Source: Ulota crispa (taxonomy: Eukaryota; Streptophyta; Bryopsida; Orthotrichales; Orthotrichaceae). Taken from it: a stretch of DNA of 64,000 nucleotides. The position numbers and the translations under genes are program-made. Each line of letters begins with the position of its first letter. Position 1 is the stretch's first letter. The DNA lies in assembly GCA_963920765.1 (NCBI GenBank), contig OY987243.1, forward strand, positions 33,479,060 to 33,543,059, read 5' to 3'. Shown piece after piece: positions 24,946 to 43,919 of the stretch. Below the pieces are notes generated by a model. That model did no database searches and had not been told where the DNA came from. It was given only the letters and a program-made list of their open reading frames with translations.

Positions 24946-25711
24946 TTGCCAACGAAACATCACTCATATCTACTGGAAACGAAGATAAGGGGGCATCTTC
25001 CACAACTTCTCTCAAATCTACGACTTCTTCGGAAGATCAAATCCTCCCTGCTCCCAGTCTCCCACGCTTTTGTCCACGCCTTTGATTCACGAGCAAAGAG
25101 GAGCTTGAAGAGTTGCTTGGAGCCAGTAAACATGCAATTCCATCTTTCTGCAGATCGATGCAAAGTGAAGAATGAGGACTCTTCTCTGCGAAGCCCACAG
25201 ATCATCACATCAGCTGCACTGAGGTAATTATGGCCAAACTTTGCTTCGTCCCTTCCCACATCGTTTTGCTTTTAGACCGGGCCTCTCAAGTTCAGATCGA
25301 CGTCTCCTGCTTGACATCTTTCTCTTCATACTTCACTGCATTTTTCATCTGCGTCGAGGAATCCGCTCTTTCAGTACGTTTCTGAGGTTCGGATCCGTAG
25401 GCTTTCGAGGGCAGCTGTGGATTTTAACCAGAGACAGTGCTGCTGCCCTGTTCCTCAATTCAGCCATGGTTGCTTTACATGGTTATAATTTTGTTCTGTT
25501 CGATTCTTGGGTATTCGACGCCGAGATTCTCTCTGTGTTTGCTGTTGTTGTTTTTTGACGCTTGTGATACTGGGCGCAGGATATGAACGAGAAGATTCTG
25601 GCTTAATTATTTGTGAATTGGAGAGGGCCTGGAACATTGCTGGGATGTGGCTTCGGTCTGGACGATGTTATGATTTGGATAATGTCGAATAGCAAGTGAT
25701 CGAGGAGATCC
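24946..25711 (+). other. Unique, GC-richer block; candidate non-coding first exon
   Basis: This block is clearly richer in G and C than its surroundings and carries no element ends I recognise. It finishes at a very good splice donor (C/GTAAGTGAAC, GT at 25712). A plausible acceptor (GATGTGCAG/GG, about 28589-28598) lies 65 bases upstream of the receptor kinase ATG at 28663. The pair could define a 5'UTR intron of about 2.9 kb. Short open frames of 93 and 105 codons here match nothing I know. Alternatives are a separate non-coding transcript or a decayed gene. Confidence 0.3.
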
Positions 25712-27449
25712 GTAAGTGAACTTCTTCTGCACAAATCTCCAGCTTCGATCTTCGTTGACAATTACTGATCAAAGTGATACTTTAACTTACATCGACGACT
25801 GTACGTACAGGAATGTGAATTTACAGAAGTAGGATATGTTGAAAATTCTGATGACTGTATCGATATCCTGCTCAGTCGTTGCATTTCTGGTTTACATTCG
25901 ACCCAACGGTATTTGTGTTTCATAATCTGGTGCCGAGCAGTAGGATTTCTGAACATGTGACGTTGTTTTCATCAGCCTCCAATCTCGTTGGAACTTTAGA
26001 AGTCGGGTGCGAATGATACTATCGGTACTAAATTTTAAACTGCCTAGATTCTCTGTGGATCCTGCATCTCCGCCGATCATGCATTCGGTAATCCGGCTTC
26101 CTCTAATGACGCCGAAGTCTTAATTGTGCGATCGTGTATCCAGCAATAGCCCTATAGAACGACAGTGAGTGTCTTGGTAGAGTTGAAGGGAACTTACGAC
26201 ATTAATGCCACTGTCGTAGGCGCTCCATTGAAACTGAACTAATCCTTGCACCATCGATCAGGACACGTTTCTGAGGTTTAGGATCAAAAGTCTCACCTCG
26301 GAATCTCACAGACTTGGCAACGAAGATCACTCAATGTGGTTGCCTCAACTAGTAACAGTCAACATCTCTTTCTGTCTGACTCCGAAAACGTTTGAGGGGC
26401 AAATTGACTCTACCTCCATTTCAAATGGAAAATTACCAGGCCATGAGACTAGTCGCCATTCAAGATTCAGAACGTTCGTTTCTTAAATTTGGCGACATGC
26501 CATTACCGTGATATACTGATATTTATTGATTTTTGATTTTGGGACTTTTTGGAATTTTATGTCCTCGAAAGCGTAACTATTCAGTAAATTCTTTGAGGAT
26601 GTAAAAACTCAAAGGTCCCAGAATCGGTTCTCCCCCAAATTTATGTACATCGCCATCATTACTTTTGCGCGCGGCCTGAACTCACAGGTCCTAAGCTTAT
26701 ACTCCTAGAGTTTGTGGCCTGAAACTAATACTGAAATTAGACCTTTGAAATTAAACACTTGTTTTTCCAACTTCTGCACTATGCACTTCTGCAGTCCTAG
26801 CACTCCTAAGTGAGCGTTTTCCGCTGTAGCAGATGACCGTCCAACTGTCCTCACTCGTAGAGTCATAGTAGCCTGATATCAGGAACAAAATCGTACTCTA
26901 AGTTTATGTCGGACATAACTTAATAGGGAGTGGCTAAGCTTACTGTAGAATGTCAGTTCCTTGTGAGAATAGCCTTTCGTGTGCTAGCGAAGGAGGTCAA
27001 GGGGTTTACCGCCGTGGACCCGGCGGCTGATAAAGTGTGGAGCCACGTTGGCAACACTCAAGTCTCACTGACTTGTTTGGCAGTAAGAACTAAGAAGGCG
27101 CTTCACACTTCGTTCCACGTTTCAAGTCCTGGAGATAGAATACGTTACTATTGGTTGAGAGCTGAAAACTGGGACTTTGTACTTCACTTTATGTCTCACG
27201 TCATGATTCACTTAGGAATGGCTTAGAGACACTTTATTGGGAATGTGAGCGCCAAGGAATGTGGAACTCGATTCAAGAATTGGGTTGAGCAAATCCCAAG
27301 CCCAAGTACCACCAAATTCTTTTGCTTATAATATCCAAGACTTTCTTTAGTATTACATGATGCCCTTATGATCAAATTAGGGATTTTTTTGGTTGAGAGA
27401 AGACTTCGAAGCTACGACATGGAACATAGTGTGAACAACACCTAAGTAT
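25712..27449. other. Unique, non-repetitive stretch
   Basis: Moderately GC-richer DNA with no element ends. It would be the first part of the proposed 5'UTR intron of the downstream receptor kinase. The 98-codon frame at 26930-27226 is unrecognised. Confidence 0.3.
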
Positions 27450-27700
27450 AACACCATATTAGGTAAATTGGGAAAAAAGGGTGTCCCAATTTGTACTTCA
27501 CCTACATTTGAGAATGTCACCCAAAACCAGATTTGAAGGTATTAGATTCAGTCTGAGCCACTAAGGTTCTTCCCTCGCAAATTCCTCCTCTCAAGTGAGG
27601 GCACTTGTCCAAAAAAAAACGCTGAGCTTAGTTGTACATGATCATGTACAACTTGCAAAAGTCCCAAAATGTACCCTTTTTCCCAATTTACCTAATATGG
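27450..27700. mobile_element. Inverted-repeat MITE, family E copy 2
   Basis: The left AACACCATATTAGGTAAATT is mirrored by the right AATTTACCTAATATGG. It contains CTCAAGTGAGGGCAC and CCCAAAATGTACC, shared with copies 1 and 3. It lies about 1 kb upstream of the receptor kinase start codon. Confidence 0.8.
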
Positions 27701-28662
27701 GGTTGTATGATTGTTTAATTTTTAAAATGCCTTGTATGTGCTAATATACAAAATAGTTATCATTTTTTTGTGTAAAAAGCTACTTTAATAATGTCTTGTA
27801 GAATGTAGATGGAGGTTAATTGGATTCATTACATACCATTATATTCTTCTTAACAATGTATCTTTTGGATGGTATATTACATGGTCATTTTTTGGATCAA
27901 ACATGTGTTTTTAGTTCTAGCAAATTTTTCATGTATGATTGGTTAGCTATGCTCTCTTCCAAATTTGGTCACACGTGGAAGTGTGCTAAAGTTCTATGAC
28001 AATTGGTAATTGATCACAACAAGCAGTAAAAAAAAATTATATTAATGATCAATGGGCATTGTAAAAACTGTATCCACTTTTTAGGGTTTTTGAATCATAG
28101 TTTTTTTTTTTTTTTTTTTCCTTAACTTTTGATTCTTTGATGCATCTAGTTGTCATAGCAAGCCATATGAGCTAAGTTCAAATACGATGATTTCTATCCA
28201 TATAATTTTAAAGAATGCAATATATTAGAAGATCTCCCAATATTTTGCATATACCTTCTTCAAACTTTATCTTTTTGGATGATATTTACAATAGTGAAAG
28301 ATTTCAAACATTATCTATGCTCAAGAATTACTTCTTGTATTTAGCTAATTGTGGGTTGTTCAAAGTTCAAAAAACAATAAACAATTTTCAATGTTGGGTG
28401 ACTCATTCCACAAGAAACTTAGTTTTCCAAATCATCTAGTGCATCATGTACATCATCATAAAGCATATTCTACACGCTTTTTAATGGCAAATGTTATGTT
28501 GATAATGGGCATTCTATTCTAAACTGGAAAGGTTGTTCTTAGGAATTGTGGACAGTTCTTGATTTGTTTTCATTCTTGTTGGCTTTTGATGTGCAGGGTG
28601 ATAAACATTAATTTGAGCTTGAGCTAGAAAATATATTGTGACACATTGAAGACCAGTTCAAA
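27701..28662. other. Upstream region of the complete receptor kinase
   Basis: AT-rich with a T run at about 28100-28119. A possible splice acceptor (GATGTGCAG/GG) near 28590 may join a non-coding upstream exon. The start ATG at 28663 has an AAAATGG context. Confidence 0.35.
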
Positions 28663-36292
<7,630 letters not shown>

Positions 36293-36630
36293 AAAGTATT
36301 GGAGAGAGGAAGAAAAATGTTTGTATTCAAACATACTCCGTATATCTTTAGCTATCAAACAATTAATATCAAAATTATATAGGGCATAATAATTTCCTAC
36401 TCTAAGTACAGTGTACAATCAAATTTGTTTAATCATGAATGCTTTGGTCTTGAGGTTTGTGAATCTAAAAAAATCATGTATATGTTCATTGTTCAAATGC
36501 ATTGCTTAATATTACAATTTGTTTGATGTTTAAAACTTGGAGGTTATAGTTATACACTAATTTACAGCATTTAGAAAATAATGTTTACAACGGAAAGTGC
36601 ACATGATAGAACATATTGACCAAAATTGCC

Positions 36631-36854
36631 TTAACCCCTGAAGGGCCCTTGGGATACGGTACCAAATACGGTCACAAACAATATTCAGAAGTTTGAATTA
36701 GCTAGAAATTAAGTGTTACAATCATACATATTAAAAGGTTGTATGATGGTGGATGCATAAAAAATTTTGAAAAGCCCTCAGAGCACCTTAAATACGTTTA
36801 TACATACGATAGTACATATGGTCACAAAGGACTTTCGGGCCATTCAGGGGTTTG
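36631..36854 (+). mobile_element. TTAA element, family C copy 1 (224 bp)
   Basis: It begins TTAACCCCTGAAGGGCCC and ends GGGCCATTCAGGGG-TTTG. The interior has ACGGTACCAAATACGGTCAC and a run of short CATACG motifs. It lies about 340 bp past the receptor kinase stop codon. Confidence 0.8.
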
Positions 36855-38919
36855 ACTGCTACTAAAAGTATTGTTAAAATTTCCATCATTGTTTCTTTTC
36901 ACATGAGGACAATGATATGAAAGCATTAAAATTTGATAATTCATGCATGCTGTTGGTAGCCACTAGCCAGGTAACATTATTCAAGCGTCTATGTATTCTA
37001 TTAATAGATTATTGAAAATTTGTATTTATGGGGGTAATAAAGAAATTCTAAATGTACTATAATGGGAGATGTTTTTAACTATTTCATATTTTTATTAAAA
37101 TAAAGGTATTAGGCATTGATTTTTTGATGACGATCTAGTATACATATAGGGATATTTTTCAGATTTTCCTTACAATGAAACTACGAAATCTTCTGGTGCG
37201 TGTTGTGGACCACGACCATATGATTTATATGAGTACACTCCCAAATTTGGGAGAACTCACGTAAAAATTTATAATTGAGACCTAAAGCACTACATCGTAA
37301 TGAACGTGACCATAAGACCCATGCACAAACATGGAAGTTTTTTAGGTAAAGTATGCATCCTACTTATTAGAAGCTTGAATTCAAAAAATTATTTTTTCTT
37401 CATTTCAAGACTCAAAATACGTATACATGATTTAATTCTAGATATACAACGTTTATATAAAAATATACATCAAGGCACAAAACATGATGTAAATTCTATT
37501 ATAGTTCACAATAATGTAAAACAATAGTAGCTGGTTTTGACATGTGTTGTTCTAAGAGAAAAGATCGTAAGTGAAGTTTTGGTGCCCTAAAATGGCTCAT
37601 CTATTGATTGCTAGTAGTTCTTGTATCTACAACTTGAATACAGAATGAACTCAAACATGTACTAAATGCATAAATATTTGTTGTTTTCCTTAATCCAATA
37701 TCTACCAAATGTTCATGGTCGCCCTCTAGTTTTTGTAACGTATAGATTTTAACAAAAACCTCTAAAAATATTCTTCAAAGAATGTTTCACTTCACAAACA
37801 AAAAATTTAGTTCAATTAATGGCTCTTTAAATACAACCTCAGTAAAACATAAGGCCAAAGTTTTGAAAAGATATCATAATTAAAATTCAAGAATCCAACT
37901 TCATGATAACAGAAATCTCTTAACAATCTTAATTATTCAAACTAAAATCAACTTGAAAAGAATTTTAAAAAATGGTTATTAGAATTAATTGATGATTGTT
38001 GTTACTTACAAAAATAGATCCAACCATATGGATATAAGCTATAGCTCATGATTTGTGATTTTCCCAGAATATCACCACTAAATTAATATTCATATAGCTT
38101 GCAGGTTGTAACACATCTTCAAATTTAGAGAGGTTTACACTTTTCAACTCTTCCAAAGATAAAACCCATAAGAAAAGTGGGAAAAGACAAAAAAAAAGGA
38201 CAAAGACTAGCATAAAAGGAGATGCTAGAACCAAAGAAGATGATCAAAAAATTGCCTACTAAAATAATGTCAAAATACAAATCATACCAATATATGGACC
38301 TTGTGCAACCTCCTTTTTTAATCTTTGGGGTTAAATGCAAGAATTTATGTTTATCATTAGGAGACCAAGCTTAAGAATTCCAAAATCATGTTTCATCTTT
38401 GGATACATCATACCCTAATTTACCAAACTAAGGGAATAGGAAGTTTCATTAACCAACTACAAAATTGGGGAAAATTTTTACTTTATTACTTTTGATCTAA
38501 GAATTGGAAATTGCATATCCCATTTTTTATGAATAGATATTATCTTCTAACAATTACATGATTCCAAAAGATCACCTAGAACTAGGTCAATTGTATTTAT
38601 TAGAAGTCGACAATTGAGTAGTTGTACCAACAAAAACTTATCTACTTGTGATTATAACATTTGTTGATGTTGATCACATGCTCATTTGATCAATATCTTG
38701 AGACACCATAATATTTGGCTTCAACTAGAGTCAACAAGAACTTTGTGCAAAGCTTTAGGCTAGAGAATGGTTCACATGGTTCATCAAAGGAGAAAAACAT
38801 AAGAACATGATGATGTCCTTGTTTTCAATTAGGTGCATATTTGAGTTTTAGGTGATGATTGTTTGAAGCAAGAAGCGCAAAAAAGAGGTCCCACACTTGT
38901 TTAAAGACCCATAATCAAA
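36855..38919. other. Gene-free AT-rich stretch
   Basis: About 2 kb with no gene or clear element ends. Only short chance frames are present. Confidence 0.4.
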
Positions 38920-39209
38920 GCTCAGTTTACTACACATACGTTGATGCAGGGTTGAGGTGGTTTTTTTCCAAATAACAGTATAGTAATAATTTTCCCCCTA
39001 TTTTTGTTGTTCAATTGTATCCTTATCAAGAACCCCAGACATAAGTAGGATCTCTAAATCTAAATATGAATTCAAAATTTCCAAATTCAATCTCCCAATG
39101 GTAAACACCTAAACTCTCACATTTTCTGGCAGGTGAAAAGACAGTGCTTTTCCACCCTAGCCCCAATAGCCCCACATAGGTACACAGCCATATGTGCAGT
39201 AAATTGAGC
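38920..39209. mobile_element. Inverted-repeat element, family F copy 1 (290 bp)
   Basis: GCTCAGTTTACTACACATACG at the left and CATATGTGCAGTAAATTGAGC at the right. Inside the right end is TTTCCACCCTAGCCCC, found inverted in the related copies at 40.4-41.4 kb. Confidence 0.6.
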
Positions 39210-39569
39210 CCAAAATCAAGCCCCTCCCTTGACAATATCCAAATGAATCCAGAAGATAACAACTTTTGGTGACGTGATTGGTTGTCCATAAAGTAGGCCA
39301 CTTTTTGAAAAACTACCTTTTACATGGTCAAGCTCAACTTCTAGATTTGAACGCCACCAAAAAATATTTTGTTTGTGAAATCGCAGAGTTTTGCTTGTTG
39401 TTGAGTGGCTCTCCTTGAAAGGGCACATCATTGCTGGAGCCCAGCTCTCCAAATAATTCCACGGATCTCAAATGCCACTAAAACGTGACAACCAAGGAAT
39501 TCACAGAACTCACCTGAAGTCCTCATGCACCTGCTTTCATGTACGGTAGTATACTCTAAAACAGTCATT

Positions 39570-39791
39570 TTAACCCCTGAACGGCCCAAAAGCCCTTTGT
39601 TGCCGTATGTACGGTTGTATGTAAAGACGTATTTGAGGGCTTTCCAAAAAAAATTATGCACTTATCATCATACAACCCTTCAATATGTATGGTTGTAACA
39701 TTTAATTTTCAACTAATTCAAATTTTTGGATATTGGTTGCAGCCATATTTGGTACCATATTTCCAAAGCCCAAGGGCTCTTCAGGGGTTAC
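39570..39791 (-). mobile_element. TTAA element, family C copy 2 (222 bp), reverse orientation
   Basis: It begins TTAACCCCTGAACGGCCC and ends AAGGGCTCTTCAGGGG-TTAC. It aligns in reverse complement with the copies at 36631 and 61855 (TATTTGGTACCATATTTCC). Its right-hand TTA(A) is also the left flank of the next element. Confidence 0.8.
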
Positions 39792-40020
39792 CACTAAAGG
39801 ACTGAGCGTGCGGTTGCGACCAGTACAATACGGGGTATTTTTCTTGTATTTGGAATGGATCCACACCTCTACTACATTTGAGATCAACAAAGAAGTTGGT
39901 AAATATATCAAAGCGGTTCTAGTGGGCTACTTGAGATCCCAAATTAAAACTTATTAGTATAAGCAAATACCGATTATACTACACCGTATATACTATGCCC
40001 TATGGTCCTTTAACAGTTAA
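39788..40020 (+). mobile_element. TTAA element, family B copy 2 (233 bp), abutting a family C element
   Basis: It starts TTAC-CACTAAAGGAC and ends ATGGTCCTTTAACAGTTAA. It shares its left target site with the right edge of the element at 39570-39791. The interior matches 31360-31597. Confidence 0.65.
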
Positions 40021-40416
40021 GTATAGGTCTTCCTTTTCATGGGCTTTTCAAGATAGGAACATTTTTTTTTTGTATAATTTTAGACAAAGAGAAATAGATG
40101 TAAAACATAACTCAATTTTTTTCATATTTTTTGAAGTATAATTGAGTTGTTGATGAATTTTCAAAATTTTCTTTAATAGGCACCAATTTGTGACCTTTAG
40201 GTCTCTCAAATATGTTCCCTTGCAACTTGTAAGAGATGAGGTGAAATCAAGGAGTCTGATTGGCTCTTGCAACAAAATACTCCTTTTATTTTGTCCATTC
40301 AATAGCTTAAGAGGGTCCATTTAAGGACCACTTTATATCCATTCTTGAGTTGATTATAGGGAAGCAACAAGTGAGAGGGTTGCAATTTGAGCCCACTAGC
40401 ATACCTCAAGATACTG

Positions 40417-40690
40417 GCCTAGTTTACTGTACGTACGCCAATGTGAGGGCTAGGGCGGAAAAGCTTTGTTTTCTCACTGACCAGAAAATGTAAAAAAATG
40501 TGAGAATGTAAATATTTATTATCAGTTAGGAAATTTTGAATTCAAAAATTCCCAACTTATTGTAAAACCACGGAGGAGAATACAACCGAACGACGCAAAA
40601 ATAGAAGGCATATTATTACTTTTACCCTTGCTCGTAAAAAAAAGCTGAAATTTTCCATTATGGTCCCACATGAACATAGTAAACTGAACC
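40417..40690. mobile_element. Inverted-repeat element, family F copy 2
   Basis: GGCCTAGTTTACTGTACGTA at the left and ACATAGTAAACTGAACC at the right, with GTGAGGGCTAGGGCGGAAAA just inside. It relates to 38920-39209. Confidence 0.45.
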
Positions 40691-41433
40691 TACTGCACAT
40701 ACGTATTTGTGGGGCTAGGGTGGAAAAAGTACAAATCTTAGCATCTTTTTACAAACAAGAATAATAATATAAAAACTTGCCCCTCTTTATGAGTTCGGTT
40801 TTGTTTAAAGCAGGGTCTTTTTGAATCCAAGTATGCATTCGAATTCCCAAATTCAATCTCTTGGTGGTAAATTTTTAAATTTCTTTTTATTTGCCAAGTG
40901 AAAAGTGCTCAGCTTCTCCCACCTTGGCCTAACGGTTGGGGAGAAATCTTAACTTCATTTGCTAAAATCCAACATTTGAATTCCAAATGGGTTTTCAGTT
41001 TTCACATGTATGTACAAGTTATTTTCTTTAATTTCTTTATATTTAGATTTTAACTTATACCATGATAGAATATGATTTTCAATTGTGTCCGATTTGATCC
41101 GTCATTTGGATAAAAACTGCTTGTATGAGCAACCGTTTTTGTAACTAAATTTTGTTTCACTGACTAGGATGCACATGGGGGATGGGCATGGAAGAAGGAC
41201 ATGGGGGATGGCACAGGATACAACGGGTAAGAAAGGCAGCATGAGAATGTCTAGCAAATCACCTTGTTGGTAGGACCGGTATAGAAGACTTAAAAATTAT
41301 AATTAAAAAAATTCAATTGTTAATCAATTTTTTATCCAGTAGTTCCAAATTTCAACTGATTTTTTTGTAAACACCCGTTCTCCTCAAACCCTGCCTTGGT
41401 CCCCACAAACAGTTATGTGCAGCTTACTAAAGC
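40689..41433. mobile_element. Inverted-repeat element, family F copy 3
   Basis: CCTACTGCACATACGTATTT with TGTGGGGCTAGGGTGGAAAA at the left, and CCCCACAAACAGTTATGTGC followed by AGCTTACTAAAGC at the right. It appears to start where copy 2 ends. The boundary is uncertain. Confidence 0.4.
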
Positions 41434-42223
41434 TTGGTTCTTGTACATCCATTTATATATTTTTTTCAAGCATAAATCGAAATATCCAAGGCAAAGAAAA
41501 ACCCATGCCAGAAGGCCAAGTCTAGTTTCTGCTCTTTTCTAGGAATTATTGGCTTTGACCAGCAAAGGAGGACGGAGGCCTTGCATTGAAAGTAGGGTTC
41601 GGGGAGAACTGGCCTGTAGTGTATGGTCAGCCAGTTGAAATTGCAAAAAAAATTGGTTGAAATTGAAATTACCAGATAAAAACTAGTCAGGATTTTCAAA
41701 AAAATTTGATATAGTATTTTATAGTATTAATATACAAAATCCATAGGAAATAACTTGTGCATGCTTGAAAACCGGTTGAAAACGGGAATTGTTAGATTTT
41801 AGATGATGAAACTAAAGTCTTTCCCCAAATGCCAATTCAGAGTACCTGTTTCAAGTAAGATTGAGTAGGTACCTTACACAACAAAACCATTGCTATAGGG
41901 ACAAAACCTCTAGTAGAGTAGCTATTAGTTATTATTATTATTATTTTTTCAAGTTTCTGGTTTTCAAAAACCATGACACATGATTGGTATCACTAAAGAA
42001 TAAGGGCTAGCTTCCATGTTAGTTTGGAATTGTAAAATTTTGAAACAACAAACTTGTAAGATTGTTTGTACAAGTTTGTTTGTCATTTTTGGGTTTTCCA
42101 ATTGATGGACATGGAATATTGGGTGTAAATAATGTCAAACTGTCAAACTTACAAAACATATGTATATGATACCCTAGCATATATTTCTTCATAAAAGCGC
42201 CAACAATCTCCTTGAACTTGTGG

Positions 42224-42541
42224 TAAGGTAGCAGCATCCATAACCATCAAATTAAAGGGTTTTGAACATGATAATTATTAATAAACATCTAGCAAATTAT
42301 AGGATCTTGTGAGCAAGAGAAAAATGATGAGTTTGCACTTTTGAATGTATTATTTGGATATTGTGAGAGTACGTTGTGAATTTTTAAAGAGCCAACTGCA
42401 ATTGCACCTAATACCAACACTGAGGTTCATGTTCTCATGTTGTACATCCTTGTAATTACATCTATTCACTTCCATAGATTTTCCAAGATTTTAAAGTTAA
42501 TGGTTGTAGATACAGCGATGGTTATGGATGTTGCTACCTTA
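42224..42541. mobile_element. Inverted-repeat MITE, family D copy 2 (318 bp)
   Basis: TAAGGTAGCAGCATCCATAA at the left and TTATGGATGTTGCTACCTTA at the right. It matches 18723-19038 in reverse complement, including TGTACATCCTTGTAATTACA. Confidence 0.8.
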
Positions 42542-42969
42542 GATTTCATTTCCTTCAATAAGCCACTTACTAGAAACAATGTAGAGGTGAGTTATTTTTA
42601 ATAACTGCATGACCTCACTCTATCTTTTCCAAATTCCTTCTTTTAGAATTTTCACCTTAGGAAAACATTAGCGACATACTGATATCTACCATGATACGCC
42701 AGAATTGTAAAATTTGAATTCATATTTGGATTCAAAGACCTCCCATTAATCTAGTAGGAGAAACCTAAGGAAAGAATTAGCAATAAGAAAACAAGAAATG
42801 ATTTGTACTAATTTTCTTGCTAATAAAAAAAAAAAGAACCTTCTCCACCTTGGGGTTCACAGTATTGGTAAGAGGAGATTCAGGAAAAGATGGAGTGGAA
42901 CCTTGCATTTGTTAAAAACCCCGCTGAATTGTTTCTAATGCACGGCCTTGAGCAACACCAAAAACTTTG

Positions 42970-43919
42970 TTAACCCCTAAATCATAAAAGTTTGTTCAAT
43001 AGTTGGTTGAAAGTTCCAGTAGATTCCTATGAAGTAAATTTTTGGTGGATGTTTATGAAATTTGGAGACAAGGTGCACACAATGAATATCTTTATGTGGA
43101 AGAAAACAAAACCACAATCAGATGCTTGAGTAAAAAATTATGTTGCCCAAAAGAATTTGGGCACCCAAGCAATTTGGGCATCTTTGGAGAATCTTATGCT
43201 AAAACTCTCATCAATTTTTGAAACCTGGCATGTATGCAACTAATAAAATATGGTATAAAATTATTATAAAAAAAAATTGAGCTTGCAAATCACATTTGAA
43301 GAGTCAAACTTTGTTAACTATGTCCAGGCAACTTCAAGAAAAAATAGTTTCTTCTAACTTTAGGCTCTAATATCTTGCAATCCATAAATAAAAAATTCTT
43401 GAAACTTTTTCCACATATTCCAAATGTTTGCCTCTAACTTTTGACCATTCAGATTTTAAATAAAAGACTTTCTCTTTGCAAGAGAAATCATGAAAAAATG
43501 ACTAGTATATTGCCAATTCATTGAACCTCCTTGCATTGTAGGGTGATTTAGAATAAGCTAGATTCTATATTTGCTTCTGAAATTTTTCATGAGTGAACCT
43601 AACATCATACACTTGTGAATGGTTAAAAATCTTGTTTTTTTGTAGAGCAAAAACTTTACTTTAGGAGGGCTCAAAGTTTGTTGACCTTGTTTTGCAAAAA
43701 TGAAAATAATTTGTTTTTCCCACTTCAAACATTCTAACCTTATAATCTACGCGGTCAAATGGGCTGAATTTTTTCTTGCACATTGCCTTACTTGTATACA
43801 ACACTTTTATATGGCTGAAACTTTTTTTTTTTAAAATTTTGAATTTTAAATAAATCATCCAAAAATGGCAATTTTGGTCTTATTTTTCTCTGCAGCACCC
43901 TTTGGCCTTTAGGGGCTAA
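42970..43919 (-). mobile_element. TTAA element, family A (~950 bp), reverse orientation
   Basis: It begins TTAACCCCTAAATC and ends GGCCTTTAGGGG-CTAA. In reverse complement its start (CCCCTAAAGGCC, then ACCAAAATTGCC) follows the left end of the copy at 13334. Confidence 0.65.
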
